Source: Salegentibacter lacus
GTDB taxonomy: Bacteria > Bacteroidota > Bacteroidia > Flavobacteriales > Flavobacteriaceae
Assembly (NCBI RefSeq): GCF_020164555.1
Contig: NZ_JAIQZB010000003.1
Location: 1-64,000 of the forward strand
Length of the DNA stretch: 64,000 nt
Direction of reading: 5' to 3'
A program made the position numbers and the translations under genes. The notes beneath the pieces are model-generated. The model saw nothing but the letters and a program-made list of their open reading frames with translations. It was not told the DNA's origin and made no database searches. Every line of letters begins with the position of its first letter. Positions within the stretch are counted from its first letter, which is position 1. Shown here piece by piece: positions 24,804 through 33,559 of the stretch.

Positions 24804-25462
24804 CTTATTTAATTTTACTGCTTTTTTTAAGTATTAATTGCTACAGTCAGGTAAATCCTATTGTATATGGAGGTGTAGATTATTTTAGAAATACAGGTTT
24901 TAAAAAAAATGCCTACGCTAATATTAATTTGGGGGCTCAACTATTGCGATGGAAATTTTTTGCGCCTGAAGTTGGATATGAATATCATTTTGGATTAGTT
25001 AGGAATAATGAAGAATTAAACCCGGTAGATTCTAACGCCCGACCACCTTCTATTTTAGATACAAGATTTTCAAGTCATACCTTTTCAGTGGCTCCCAAAA
25101 TTATCTTTGGAAATGAGGAGGCTGCATTTGTATTTATACCGCAATATAATTTCGGAAAAATTAGAGGTCGAGGTGATTTTTTAAGAGATTCTGGAAGGCA
25201 ATATTATCTTGTAGATCAACAAATTGTTAAAGATAATATTCATTTCTGTAGTTTTGCTGCAGGGGTAGAAGGTAATTTTTTTGATTCACAAGTCTTACAT
25301 TTTAGTTTGCTAATTAAATATCATTTATTGAATTCAGAAAAAATATTAAGCCAAATTGACTTTGAGGAAAGCGCACTAAATTCATTCGGAGGAAGTGCTG
25401 ATGGTATTGGAATTTCATTTAGGGTATACCTTGATCTCTTGCAATTGTTACAAAGGAAATAG
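24785..25462 (+). CDS. Outer-membrane-like protein
   Basis: The 225-residue protein starts within the end of the preceding gene. It has a signal peptide (ending NCYSQ) and alternating strands such as YANINLGAQLLRWKFF, TFSVAPKIIFG and FVFIPQYNFGK. It probably forms a small barrel. Its specific role is unknown. The HK/RR pair downstream may respond to or control this pair. Confidence 0.6.
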   Translation: MVSRKITYLILLLFLSINCYSQVNPIVYGGVDYFRNTGFKKNAYANINLGAQLLRWKFFAPEVGYEYHFGLVRNNEELNPVDSNARPPSILDTRFSSHTFSVAPKIIFGNEEAAFVFIPQYNFGKIRGRGDFLRDSGRQYYLVDQQIVKDNIHFCSFAAGVEGNFFDSQVLHFSLLIKYHLLNSEKILSQIDFEESALNSFGGSADGIGISFRVYLDLLQLLQRK

Positions 25463-25718
25463 TAGATGTAAAAGGTCATTTTAAATGAGTATACTAAAGT
25501 GCGGCTCAATAACCTTAGTTATTGTAAAACCAATCCTTGATTAAAAAAAATGATAAATTTCTGGTTTTTTCAAGTGTCTGTTTACATCTATTTAATACCA
25601 GAATTTTAACTATTAGAAAGCTTCATAAAAAACTTTTCTAATCTTATAATTTTTAGTTTCTTCTTATCGTATTCAAAAACTCCTGGTTAATTAAATTTCT
25701 TTATTTTTACTTGCATAG

Positions 25719-27752
25719 ATGCAGACCCCGATATCTTCTTATTTAAAATTTCTAGTGGTATTTTTCATACTTTTTTCTTGTAAGAAGAAGGAAGATCCTA
25801 AAGGTCCCAGTGAGCTAGAAATTTTGGCCAATAGAATAATGTCTAAAGATGAAGCTGAAACTTATTTAAAAAGTAGAAATGAGTTTATAAATGCCCCGGA
25901 TGATTCTATAAAAAATGCTTTAATCTCTGATATTAGTTACTATTTCTATAAGCAAGATGATTCAATAAAATTCAGGGAGTGGAATAAGTATTTTTATACC
26001 AATTCCAAAAACCAGGAGAACAAATCCGGTATTGCAGAGTCCAATTGGGATCTCGGTAATTTTCTTTACCGGAAAAACATTCTAGATAGCTCATATTATC
26101 ATTATAATCTTTCCTATGAACAGTATCTGGAGGTTAATAAAAAATTAATGGCCGGTAGAATGTTACTTAATATGGCTATTATACAGGAAAGGGTAAAAGA
26201 TTATATCGGAAGTGAAAATACAACTTTTCAGGCGCTAGATTTGATAAAAGACTCTTCTGCTGGTCAAAAATTTATTTACTCTGCTTACAATAATCTAGGT
26301 ATAATATACAACGGTTTAGAAGATTACTCCAAGGCACGTGAATATCATGGAAAAGCCTTAAGCTTTGCAGAATCTTTACAGGATCCGGTGAAATTTGCCA
26401 CCTCATTAAATAACATTGGGGTAGTTCATCAAAAGCTGGAAGATCATAATAGGTCTAAATCTAATTTCTCTCAAGCATTAGCCTTAGATAGCCTGTACGA
26501 AAAGGAATCTAGAGTCTTTGCGATGCTTACCGATAATTTAGGCTATGCAGAATTTAAACTAGGCAACTATAAGGATGCTTTATTTCTGTTTCATAAATCC
26601 CTTAAAATCAGGGATAGCATTGAGCATCAAGCCGGAATAGTCATTAACAAGCTCCATTTAGGAGAATATTATATGGAAACCGGTGATACCTTAAAGGCGT
26701 TGCGATATACCAAAGAAGCTAATTCCCTTGCTAATTCTACCAGGAATAACCGCGACCTACTAGCGTCTTACCGCCTGCTTTCTAAAATTGAACCACAGAA
26801 AGCACCGAATTACCTCGATAGTTATATTCACCTTAATGATAGCCTGCTTAAGGAAGAAAGAGCCATTCAGAATAAGTTTGCCAGAATTAGGTATGAAACC
26901 GATCAGTTTATAACGAGAGCTGACAATCTGAACCAACAGAAAACCTATTTAATTGTAGGAATCATTCTGATCTTAATTTTATTTTTCCTAACCTATATAA
27001 TCCAACTACAAAATTCAAGGAATAAAAAACTGGTGCTAGAGAAACAACAACAAGATTCGAATGAAAGGATTTACGACTTATTATTAAATTCACAGCAAAA
27101 ATACGAAGAAGGCAGTATTACGGAACGTAAAAGAATATCCCGAGATCTACACGACTCGGTTTTAAGTAAGTTTTTTGGGATAAGGATTAACTTAGAAGTT
27201 TTAAATAATAAAACTGGTAAAGATTCAGAGAAAAAGCGCTCTATGTATCTTGAAAGCCTTCAAGGTATCGAAAATGAAATTAGAAATATATCGCATAAGC
27301 TAAACGCAGATTCCGTTTTCTCGGAAATAGGTTTTCAAGATATCTTAAAAGACCTTTTTCTAGAACTCGAAGAATCGGACAAGCTTAAAATTAAATTCTC
27401 AAGTGGTAGGGAGATAAACTGGAATGCTATAAAAAATAATCTTAAAATTAATTTCTATAGAATAATTCAGGAATCCCTACAGAATATAAGAAAGCATGCA
27501 AAGGCCAAAAATGTCGGGATTAGAATAGACTTTGAAGAAGACTATCTAATTTTGCATATTAGCGATGACGGTCAGGGCTTTGATGTTAAAAATAAAGAAA
27601 AAGGAATTGGACTTAAAAATATTAGAGAAAGAGTTACGGAAATTCAGGGAAAATTTGATATAATATCTAATGAAAATGGTACTATTTTAATAGTGAGTGT
27701 TCCAAAAGAAGAAGTATATGATGGATATTATAAAAGTTTTAATGGTAGATGA
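25719..27752 (+). CDS. TPR-containing sensor histidine kinase with lipoprotein-type N-terminus (copy 1)
   Basis: The 677-residue kinase has a lipoprotein-like signal (FILFSC, Cys21), about six TPR-like repeats (residues ~95-390) that should lie in the periplasm, a transmembrane helix (about 409-431), a short coiled coil, a HisKA_3-type dimerisation helix with the phospho-acceptor H478 in ISRDLHDSVL, and an HATPase domain (NIRKHAKAKN, DDGQGFD, GIGLKNIRERV). It is the NarL/DegS-type kinase architecture with a TPR sensor. The regulator gene overlaps its 3' end. Its paralogues are at 53370-55367 and 60694-62690. Confidence 0.92.
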   Translation: MQTPISSYLKFLVVFFILFSCKKKEDPKGPSELEILANRIMSKDEAETYLKSRNEFINAPDDSIKNALISDISYYFYKQDDSIKFREWNKYFYTNSKNQENKSGIAESNWDLGNFLYRKNILDSSYYHYNLSYEQYLEVNKKLMAGRMLLNMAIIQERVKDYIGSENTTFQALDLIKDSSAGQKFIYSAYNNLGIIYNGLEDYSKAREYHGKALSFAESLQDPVKFATSLNNIGVVHQKLEDHNRSKSNFSQALALDSLYEKESRVFAMLTDNLGYAEFKLGNYKDALFLFHKSLKIRDSIEHQAGIVINKLHLGEYYMETGDTLKALRYTKEANSLANSTRNNRDLLASYRLLSKIEPQKAPNYLDSYIHLNDSLLKEERAIQNKFARIRYETDQFITRADNLNQQKTYLIVGIILILILFFLTYIIQLQNSRNKKLVLEKQQQDSNERIYDLLLNSQQKYEEGSITERKRISRDLHDSVLSKFFGIRINLEVLNNKTGKDSEKKRSMYLESLQGIENEIRNISHKLNADSVFSEIGFQDILKDLFLELEESDKLKIKFSSGREINWNAIKNNLKINFYRIIQESLQNIRKHAKAKNVGIRIDFEEDYLILHISDDGQGFDVKNKEKGIGLKNIRERVTEIQGKFDIISNENGTILIVSVPKEEVYDGYYKSFNGR

Positions 27753-28392
27753 CCATCCTCTCATTTTAGAGGGTTATAAAAATATTATTCTTGAAATGGA
27801 TATTGAGGGTCGCCAAATAGTCTTTGAAACTTCAAACTCTACTGAGAGTGCATATAATAAAATTAAAACTAGTGTAAATTCTTCCAATATCTTTGACATC
27901 ATTTTCCTCGACATTAATTTGCCGGAATACCAGAAGGAAAGAATATATTCCGGTGAAGATTTAGCCATTTTTATAAGAAAGGTCTCACCTCATTCAAAAA
28001 TAGTCTTTCTTACCATGCATAATGAGAATTTTAGATTGTACAACATCGTAAAGAATATAAACCCTGAGGGACTACTCATAAAAAGTGATGTTGCATCAAA
28101 AGATTTAATGGAGGCTTTTACCGACGTCTTAGCCGGAAAAATTTCCTATAGTGATACGGTCATAAAATTTATGCGCAATGAGATTACTAATGAATTCACT
28201 TTAGATCAATATGATAGGGAAATTCTTTTTCAGCTTTCTCAAGGAATACAAACTAAAAAACTACCTAAAGTCATACCCCTCTCTTTAGCGGCAATAGAAA
28301 AACGAAAAAGGCAATTAAAAGATATATTCGGTATTGAAAAAGAAGGGGATCTTGTTTTAATAAATAAAGCAAAACAATTAGGATTTTTGTAG
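27718..28392 (+). CDS. NarL-like response regulator (copy 1)
   Basis: The 224-residue regulator has a receiver domain (VLMVDDHPLILEGY, phospho-Asp in IIFLDINLPEY, conserved SGEDLAIFIRK) and a C-terminal LuxR-like HTH (YDREILFQLSQGIQTKKLPK). Start ATG 27718 (or 27721) is chosen over 27697 because an AGAAGAAG ribosome site lies just upstream and its length matches the paralogues. It overlaps the kinase gene by 35 bp. The recognition helix (SLAAIEKRKRQLK) differs from the standard LuxR form but is shared by all three regulators here. Confidence 0.9.
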   Translation: MMDIIKVLMVDDHPLILEGYKNIILEMDIEGRQIVFETSNSTESAYNKIKTSVNSSNIFDIIFLDINLPEYQKERIYSGEDLAIFIRKVSPHSKIVFLTMHNENFRLYNIVKNINPEGLLIKSDVASKDLMEAFTDVLAGKISYSDTVIKFMRNEITNEFTLDQYDREILFQLSQGIQTKKLPKVIPLSLAAIEKRKRQLKDIFGIEKEGDLVLINKAKQLGFL

Positions 28393-28554
28393 GGTTAAAC
28401 TGAGTTGGAATATCAATCTACGAAAATTCTTTTAGTCTCTTTCTTGATTATTACAGGGGATTTATATCAATAAATGGATAAATTCTAATCAATGTTATTT
28501 GAACGGAAATATGTTTTTTATAGACAGCGACTTCTATTAATCTTTTAGAAGTTT

Positions 28555-28605
28555 CAACTGGGAAATCAGCAAGTGATATTTTATAATCTTAACTACTCCC
28601 AGTTG
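28555..28605. terminator. Inverted repeat between convergent genes
   Basis: CAACTGGGA (28555-28563) and TCCCAGTTG (28597-28605) form a 9-bp stem with a 33-nt loop. It lies between the convergent ends of the regulator at 28392 and the kinase at 28667, so it may help termination. The large loop and lack of a T-run make it weak. Confidence 0.3.
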
Positions 28606-28666
28606 GTTAACCTGCAACATTAAAATAATTAAGTTTTAAATAAGACTGATATTTTTATAATCCAGC

Positions 28667-30022
28667 CTACTTAGAATTTTCTTTAAAAATTAAACTAATT
28701 AAAGTTCCTTTATTTTCCATACTATTAAATTGAATTTTCCCACCGTGTAAGGTCATTATTTGTTTAGAAAGACTTAAGCCTATACCACTTCCTTCTTTTT
28801 TAGTGGTGAAAAATGGAATGAATATCTGATCTTTAATTTCTTCAGGGATTCCTGGACCATTATCTGTAACAGAAATTATTACTTGCCCATCAAATTTCTT
28901 TACAGCATAAACCTTTACTTTCGGATTTGGAGTATTTTCACAGGCTTCCATTGCGTTTAATACCAGGTTTATTAATACCTGTTCTAATAAATAGGCATCG
29001 GCTTCTACCTTTAAATTAGAATCTTTTAAATGAAAATCCAATGTGATATTCTTGTTCGTTCCCGGTTTTAAAAGATTTTCTAAACTTTTGAATAACTCAC
29101 GTAATTGAATTTGCTCTTTATCAATATTGGTTACCTTACTTAAACTCCGGTAGGTTTTTGCAAATTTGAGCAGACCCTCACTTCGTTTTTCAATACTGCT
29201 TAAGCCTGAATTAAGATCATCTATATCGAGACTATTATCCTCAGGATTTTTTTGGTGCATTTCCACCTGAAATTTCAGCGTGCCTGCCAATGAAGAAATA
29301 GGGGCAATGGAGTTCATAATCTCATGGGTCATAACGCTTAATAATTTTTTCCACGCCTCAGATTCCGTTTTATTTAAGGTATCCTCAATATTATGAAGAA
29401 CAATTAATTTAAATGAATCTTCCCCTACCTTGAAAAGGGAATTAGACACCAAAGCTTTAATGGGGTCTTTTTTAACAGGTATTTCCAGTGCACTTGCTTC
29501 CGCATAAAAATTCTCAAAAAGGAGTTGATGTATATTTTTATTTCGGCTTTTTACAAAACTTATATTTTTGAAAGAAGGAAAATCCAGGGAATTTTGAAAA
29601 GATTCATTGGTCCATAGAACTTCGCCGGTTTTAGTATTATAGGCTAGAATCCCTATATCTATAAGTTCCAGAATTTTTTGCAAGTACAGGTATTGTGTTT
29701 CCTTTTCAGAATTTATTTCCCGTACCACTTTGTTTACGGAATTGAACCCCTGATACAGGGATTGAATATCAGGGGATTTATTTTTTTCTAGATAATTCCT
29801 GGAAAAATCCCGGTATTTTATTGATTCAAAGAAATCTTCAATAATATCAAATCTTCTACTGAGGAACCGAAAGAATTCATAGGTCATTAGAATTAATAGA
29901 ACCATTGACCCAATGGCTGTCACATAGTAGCTTTGAATAGCGCTATAGGTTAAAGAACCCATTACGATAAGCAAAAGGAAAATTCGTATTAAAACACCGG
30001 TATGATAGCTTTTAAAGGTCAT
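28667..30022 (-). CDS. NtrB/NtrY-like sensor histidine kinase
   Basis: A 451-residue kinase when started at ATG 30022 (a longer frame to 30106 lies inside the upstream gene). It has two transmembrane helices near the N-terminus, a PAS-like segment (ELIDIGILAYNTKTGEVLWTN is spread over about 120-150), the phospho-acceptor box MTHEIMNSIAPISSL, and an HATPase domain (LVLNAMEAC, VTDNGPGIPEE, GSGIGLSLSKQI). It overlaps the regulator by 11 bp, so the two are co-translated. It should phosphorylate the NtrC-like partner. Confidence 0.92.
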   Translation of the reverse strand: MTFKSYHTGVLIRIFLLLIVMGSLTYSAIQSYYVTAIGSMVLLILMTYEFFRFLSRRFDIIEDFFESIKYRDFSRNYLEKNKSPDIQSLYQGFNSVNKVVREINSEKETQYLYLQKILELIDIGILAYNTKTGEVLWTNESFQNSLDFPSFKNISFVKSRNKNIHQLLFENFYAEASALEIPVKKDPIKALVSNSLFKVGEDSFKLIVLHNIEDTLNKTESEAWKKLLSVMTHEIMNSIAPISSLAGTLKFQVEMHQKNPEDNSLDIDDLNSGLSSIEKRSEGLLKFAKTYRSLSKVTNIDKEQIQLRELFKSLENLLKPGTNKNITLDFHLKDSNLKVEADAYLLEQVLINLVLNAMEACENTPNPKVKVYAVKKFDGQVIISVTDNGPGIPEEIKDQIFIPFFTTKKEGSGIGLSLSKQIMTLHGGKIQFNSMENKGTLISLIFKENSK

Positions 30023-31355
30023 ACTTCTCGAGTCTTCTGTAGAGTGCCGCACGTGTAATCCCCAATTCTTTAGCCGATTTAGAAATATTTCCTTTGTTTT
30101 TATCAATCACCTTAAGAATGGTATTTTTTTCTACCGTTTCCAGGCGTGTATCTTCTATTCCTCCGGTTTCAGCCTTACTTTCTATAGATGAAAAAGACAG
30201 GTCATTTTCTAAAAGTAAGCTTCCCTCGGCCATAATCACAGTACGTTCAATAACGAATTGTAGTTCCCTGACATTTCCAGGGAAACCATGATTCTTTAAT
30301 TTATGTAGGAATCCCGGGTCTAATTTGAAAGGACCTTTATCATACTTTTCCGAATAGAGGTCTAAAAAATATTTTGTGAGTAGGGTAATATCTGTTCCTC
30401 GTGCTCTAAGCGGCGGCATAATAATATCCACAGTATTAATTCTGTAAATTAAATCCTTACGGAATTTAGCTTCATTAGATAATTCTGAAATATCCAGATT
30501 TGTAGCACAGATAAGACGAATATCGATAGGAATAACTTCATTAGATCCCAACGGACTAATTTGTCTGTTTTGAAGAACGGTAAGTAATCTTGCCTGTTGA
30601 TTTAGGCTAATATTGCCGATTTCGTCAAGAAATAATGTTCCGCCCTGTGCAGCTTCAAACCTACCTTTCCGGTCTTCCCGAGCATCGGTAAAAGCTCCTT
30701 TTTTATAACCGAACAATTCACTTTCAAACAAGGTGGAAGTAAGTGCACCAACATCTACTTTTACAAACGGTTTTTCTTTTCGGTTTGAATTTTCGTGAAT
30801 GGCTTTGGCTACCAGGTCTTTTCCCGTCCCGTTTTCTCCAAGAATCAAAATGTTAGCATCAGTAGGCGCTACTTTATGTATTTTTTGAAAGACTTCTTGA
30901 ATTTCCTGGCATTCACCAATTATTTTCGATCCATCAGTACCAGTCTTAAAAGGCTTTTCTTTACTTTTTCGATGCTGAAGTAAATCTCGTAAAGAGTCTA
31001 TAACTTTTTGATTTTGCCAGGGTTTCACTATAAAATCAGAGGCACCTTCCTTGAGAGATCGAATTGCCAGGTCGATATCACCATAAGCCGTAATTAAGAC
31101 TACATCGGTATCGGGAGTAATTTCCTTAATTCTTTTAAGCCAGAAAATCCCTTCGTTTCCTGTATTTACCAGACCATTGAAATTCATATCGAGGATAACG
31201 ATATCGAATCTTGAACTGGCGAGTATTGAAACCAGGTTGCCTGGTTGTTTCTCCACCGTAATTTCAGCCACAAAGGGTTTTAATAACAGGCGCAATGCGG
31301 TGAGAACATCCTGGTCGTCATCTACAATAAGGATTTTGGCGTGTTTAAGTTGCAT
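30012..31355 (-). CDS. NtrC-like sigma-54-dependent response regulator
   Basis: The 447-residue protein, started at ATG 31355, has a receiver (ILIVDDDQDV, phospho-Asp in IVILDMNFNG), an AAA+ domain (Walker A GENGTGKDL, Walker B GGTLFLDEIGN, and a GAFTDA loop) and a C-terminal Fis-type HTH (GNISKSAKELGITRAALYRR). The sigma-54-contacting GAFTGA motif has D for the second G. It is divergent from the export operon at 31560. A palindrome lies between them and could be its binding site, so it probably controls that operon. Confidence 0.93.
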   Translation of the reverse strand: MQLKHAKILIVDDDQDVLTALRLLLKPFVAEITVEKQPGNLVSILASSRFDIVILDMNFNGLVNTGNEGIFWLKRIKEITPDTDVVLITAYGDIDLAIRSLKEGASDFIVKPWQNQKVIDSLRDLLQHRKSKEKPFKTGTDGSKIIGECQEIQEVFQKIHKVAPTDANILILGENGTGKDLVAKAIHENSNRKEKPFVKVDVGALTSTLFESELFGYKKGAFTDAREDRKGRFEAAQGGTLFLDEIGNISLNQQARLLTVLQNRQISPLGSNEVIPIDIRLICATNLDISELSNEAKFRKDLIYRINTVDIIMPPLRARGTDITLLTKYFLDLYSEKYDKGPFKLDPGFLHKLKNHGFPGNVRELQFVIERTVIMAEGSLLLENDLSFSSIESKAETGGIEDTRLETVEKNTILKVIDKNKGNISKSAKELGITRAALYRRLEKYDL

Positions 31356-31446
31356 AAGTACAATATTACAATTTATTAAGACCTCCTCAGAATTTGAAAA
31401 GCACAAAAACAAGGATCATTAAAATTGTATTACTAGCGAACACTAA

Positions 31447-31464
31447 GTGTCCGAAAACGAACAC
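31447..31464. promoter_or_regulatory. Candidate enhancer site for NtrC-like regulator
   Basis: GTGTCCG-AAAA-CGAACAC is an inverted repeat matching at 6 of 7 bases in each arm with a 4-bp spacer. It lies between the divergent regulator and export operon, about 70 bp upstream of the sigma-54-like element, the usual arrangement for an activator of this class. Confidence 0.5.
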
Positions 31465-31516
31465 ATTTTTTTTAGTTTAATTAATTAAACAATTGAAAAA
31501 TAGCGAGTTATAATTG

Positions 31517-31530
31517 TGGCACTGTATTGT
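31517..31530 (+). promoter_or_regulatory. Possible sigma-54 promoter
   Basis: TGGCAC-TGTA-TTGTA resembles the -24/-12 (TGGCAC-N5-TTGCA) element. The spacer is one base short and the -12 has T for C, so this is tentative. It is supported by the adjacent NtrC-like regulator and palindrome. A GGAGG ribosome site follows at about 31541. Confidence 0.35.
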
Positions 31531-31559
31531 ATAAAGATTAGGAGGAAACAAATTATTTT

Positions 31560-32810
31560 ATGGACATACCACTTAAAAAGAAACGCTTTACACCTAAAAG
31601 AATAGCAATAATTTCGGGCATTGTTTTACTGGCAGCATTAATTCTATTTGTGATATTTTCTTCTACCGGTAATTCTAAATTAAATGTGGAAAAGGAACGT
31701 ATAAGTATCAATGCAGTGAAGAAAGGTGATTTTCAGGAAAACATACCTGTAAATGGAGCGGTTTTGCCTATAAAAACAATTTACCTTGATGCCATTGAAG
31801 GAGGACGGGTAGAGGAAAAATTTGTGGAAGATGGGGCTATGATGAAAGAAGGCGAGCCCATTTTAAGACTTTCCAATACCGATTTGGAATTAAGCCTGGT
31901 GAATCAGGAGACTTCGGTATACGATTTACTTACCCAAATGCAAATTTCTCAAACTGCCGCACGTCAGAATACGATCAACAGGTTAAACCAATTAACCGAC
32001 GTAGAAAATAGCTTAATTGAGGCCGAGCGCGTTTATAAATTGAACAAACGATTGCTTGAGAAAGGTGCAATTGGGAAACAGGAATTTATAGAGTCGGAGA
32101 ACAATTACAAATATCAGAAAGAGCGTATGGAACTGGCGCGCGAGGTAATGAAACAAGATTCTATAGCTACCAAACAGGAAATCGTACAGAGCCGTAATTC
32201 TTACCAGCGTACTCAGAAAGCATTAGAATTGATGCAAAAGAAAGTGGAAGATTTGGTAGTTCGTGCGCCAATTGAAGGACAGCTCACCTCTTTAGATGCG
32301 GAAATTGGTGAATCTAAAACAAAGGGAGAGCGACTAGGGCAGATAGATGTACTTAGTGGTTACAAACTTAGGGCAGAAATAGATGAACATTATATCTCCA
32401 GGGTCGTTGCAGGGCAGGAGGGAACTTTTAATTTTAGTGGCAATGAATCTACCCTGGAAATCAAAAAAGTCTATACCCAGGTAAATAATGGTAGGTTTCA
32501 GGTTGATATGGAATTTAAAAATGAGGCACCCCAGGGGCTGCGACGTGGACAAACCTTTCAAATAAGGCTGGCTCTTAGCCAGGAAAAGGAAGCCATTCTA
32601 ATACCTAAAGGAGGCTTTTTTCAGCAGACCGGAGGGAACTGGATTTTTAAACTATCTGAAGACGGGAAAACCGCATACAAAACACCAATTCAATTGGGAA
32701 GTCAGAATACTGAATATTATGAAGTTCTGGAGGGTATTAAGCCAGGGGACCGGGTAATTACTTCCAGTTATTCTAATTTTGGAGATATTGAAGAATTGGT
32801 CTTGAACTGA
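31560..32810 (+). CDS. Efflux RND/MacA-type periplasmic adaptor subunit
   Basis: The 416-residue protein has an N-terminal membrane anchor (about 15-33), a biotinyl-lipoyl-like half (VEEKFVEDGAMMKEGEPIL), a long alpha-helical hairpin (about 110-215) and a beta-barrel/membrane-proximal part (VRAPIEGQLTSLDAEIGES; GQTFQIRLALSQEKEAILIPKGG). It should link the inner-membrane ABC permease to the TolC-like channel. First gene of the export operon, with a GGAGG site upstream. Confidence 0.92.
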   Translation: MDIPLKKKRFTPKRIAIISGIVLLAALILFVIFSSTGNSKLNVEKERISINAVKKGDFQENIPVNGAVLPIKTIYLDAIEGGRVEEKFVEDGAMMKEGEPILRLSNTDLELSLVNQETSVYDLLTQMQISQTAARQNTINRLNQLTDVENSLIEAERVYKLNKRLLEKGAIGKQEFIESENNYKYQKERMELAREVMKQDSIATKQEIVQSRNSYQRTQKALELMQKKVEDLVVRAPIEGQLTSLDAEIGESKTKGERLGQIDVLSGYKLRAEIDEHYISRVVAGQEGTFNFSGNESTLEIKKVYTQVNNGRFQVDMEFKNEAPQGLRRGQTFQIRLALSQEKEAILIPKGGFFQQTGGNWIFKLSEDGKTAYKTPIQLGSQNTEYYEVLEGIKPGDRVITSSYSNFGDIEELVLN

Positions 32811-32850
32811 TAAACCGATAGGATTAACAACTAATAAAACTAATCAAAAA

Positions 32851-33528
32851 ATGATAAAAATTACCAACCTCGAGAAATACTATCAAACCGAAGAGGTCCA
32901 AACCATAGCGCTCAATAAGCTTTCATTTGAGGTCAAGGAAGGAGAGTTTGCAGCAATAATGGGTCCTTCGGGTTGTGGAAAATCAACACTTTTAAATATC
33001 CTGGGGCTCTTGGATGATCCCGATGGAGGCAGCTATTTATTTAACGGGATAGAAGTAGCCGGTTATAATGAAAGAAAAAGGGCTCAACTTAGAAAACATA
33101 ATATTGGATTTGTATTCCAGAGTTTTAATCTAATAGATGAGTTAAGCGTTTTTGAAAACGTAGAACTTCCACTGATCTATACAGGCGTAAAACCTGCAGA
33201 GCGCAAAGAAAGGGTTCACCAGGTTTTAGAGAAAATGGGCATCATGCACCGCAGGAAGCATTTCCCGCAGCAATTATCGGGCGGACAGCAGCAAAGGGTG
33301 GCTGTTGCCCGGGCTGTGGTGAATAACCCAAAGCTTATCCTTGCCGATGAACCCACCGGAAACCTGGATAGTAGCAATGGAAACGAAGTAATGGATTTAC
33401 TCACAGAACTTAATGAGGCGGGAACCACCATCATCATGGTTACCCACAGCGAGCACGACGCGAAATTCAGTCATCGAATCATCAGGATGCTGGATGGCCA
33501 GAAAGTTACCGAAAACGTGTTGGTATAA
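32851..33528 (+). CDS. ABC transporter ATP-binding protein (MacB/LolD-type), copy 1
   Basis: The 225-residue ATPase has Walker A G38-PSGCGKS-T46, Q-loop Q90, signature LSGGQQQR (142-149), Walker B LILADE (E167), D-loop NLDS and switch His199. All catalytic residues are intact. It should power the permeases that follow. It lies 40 bp after the adaptor and 31 bp before the first permease. Confidence 0.95.
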   Translation: MIKITNLEKYYQTEEVQTIALNKLSFEVKEGEFAAIMGPSGCGKSTLLNILGLLDDPDGGSYLFNGIEVAGYNERKRAQLRKHNIGFVFQSFNLIDELSVFENVELPLIYTGVKPAERKERVHQVLEKMGIMHRRKHFPQQLSGGQQQRVAVARAVVNNPKLILADEPTGNLDSSNGNEVMDLLTELNEAGTTIIMVTHSEHDAKFSHRIIRMLDGQKVTENVLV

Positions 33529-33559
33529 AAAGGGGCATTCATCAATCAATTAGGAAATC

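Noticed and set aside
32334-32561. Several frames antisense to the export operon
   Set aside because: They are shadows of strongly supported genes.
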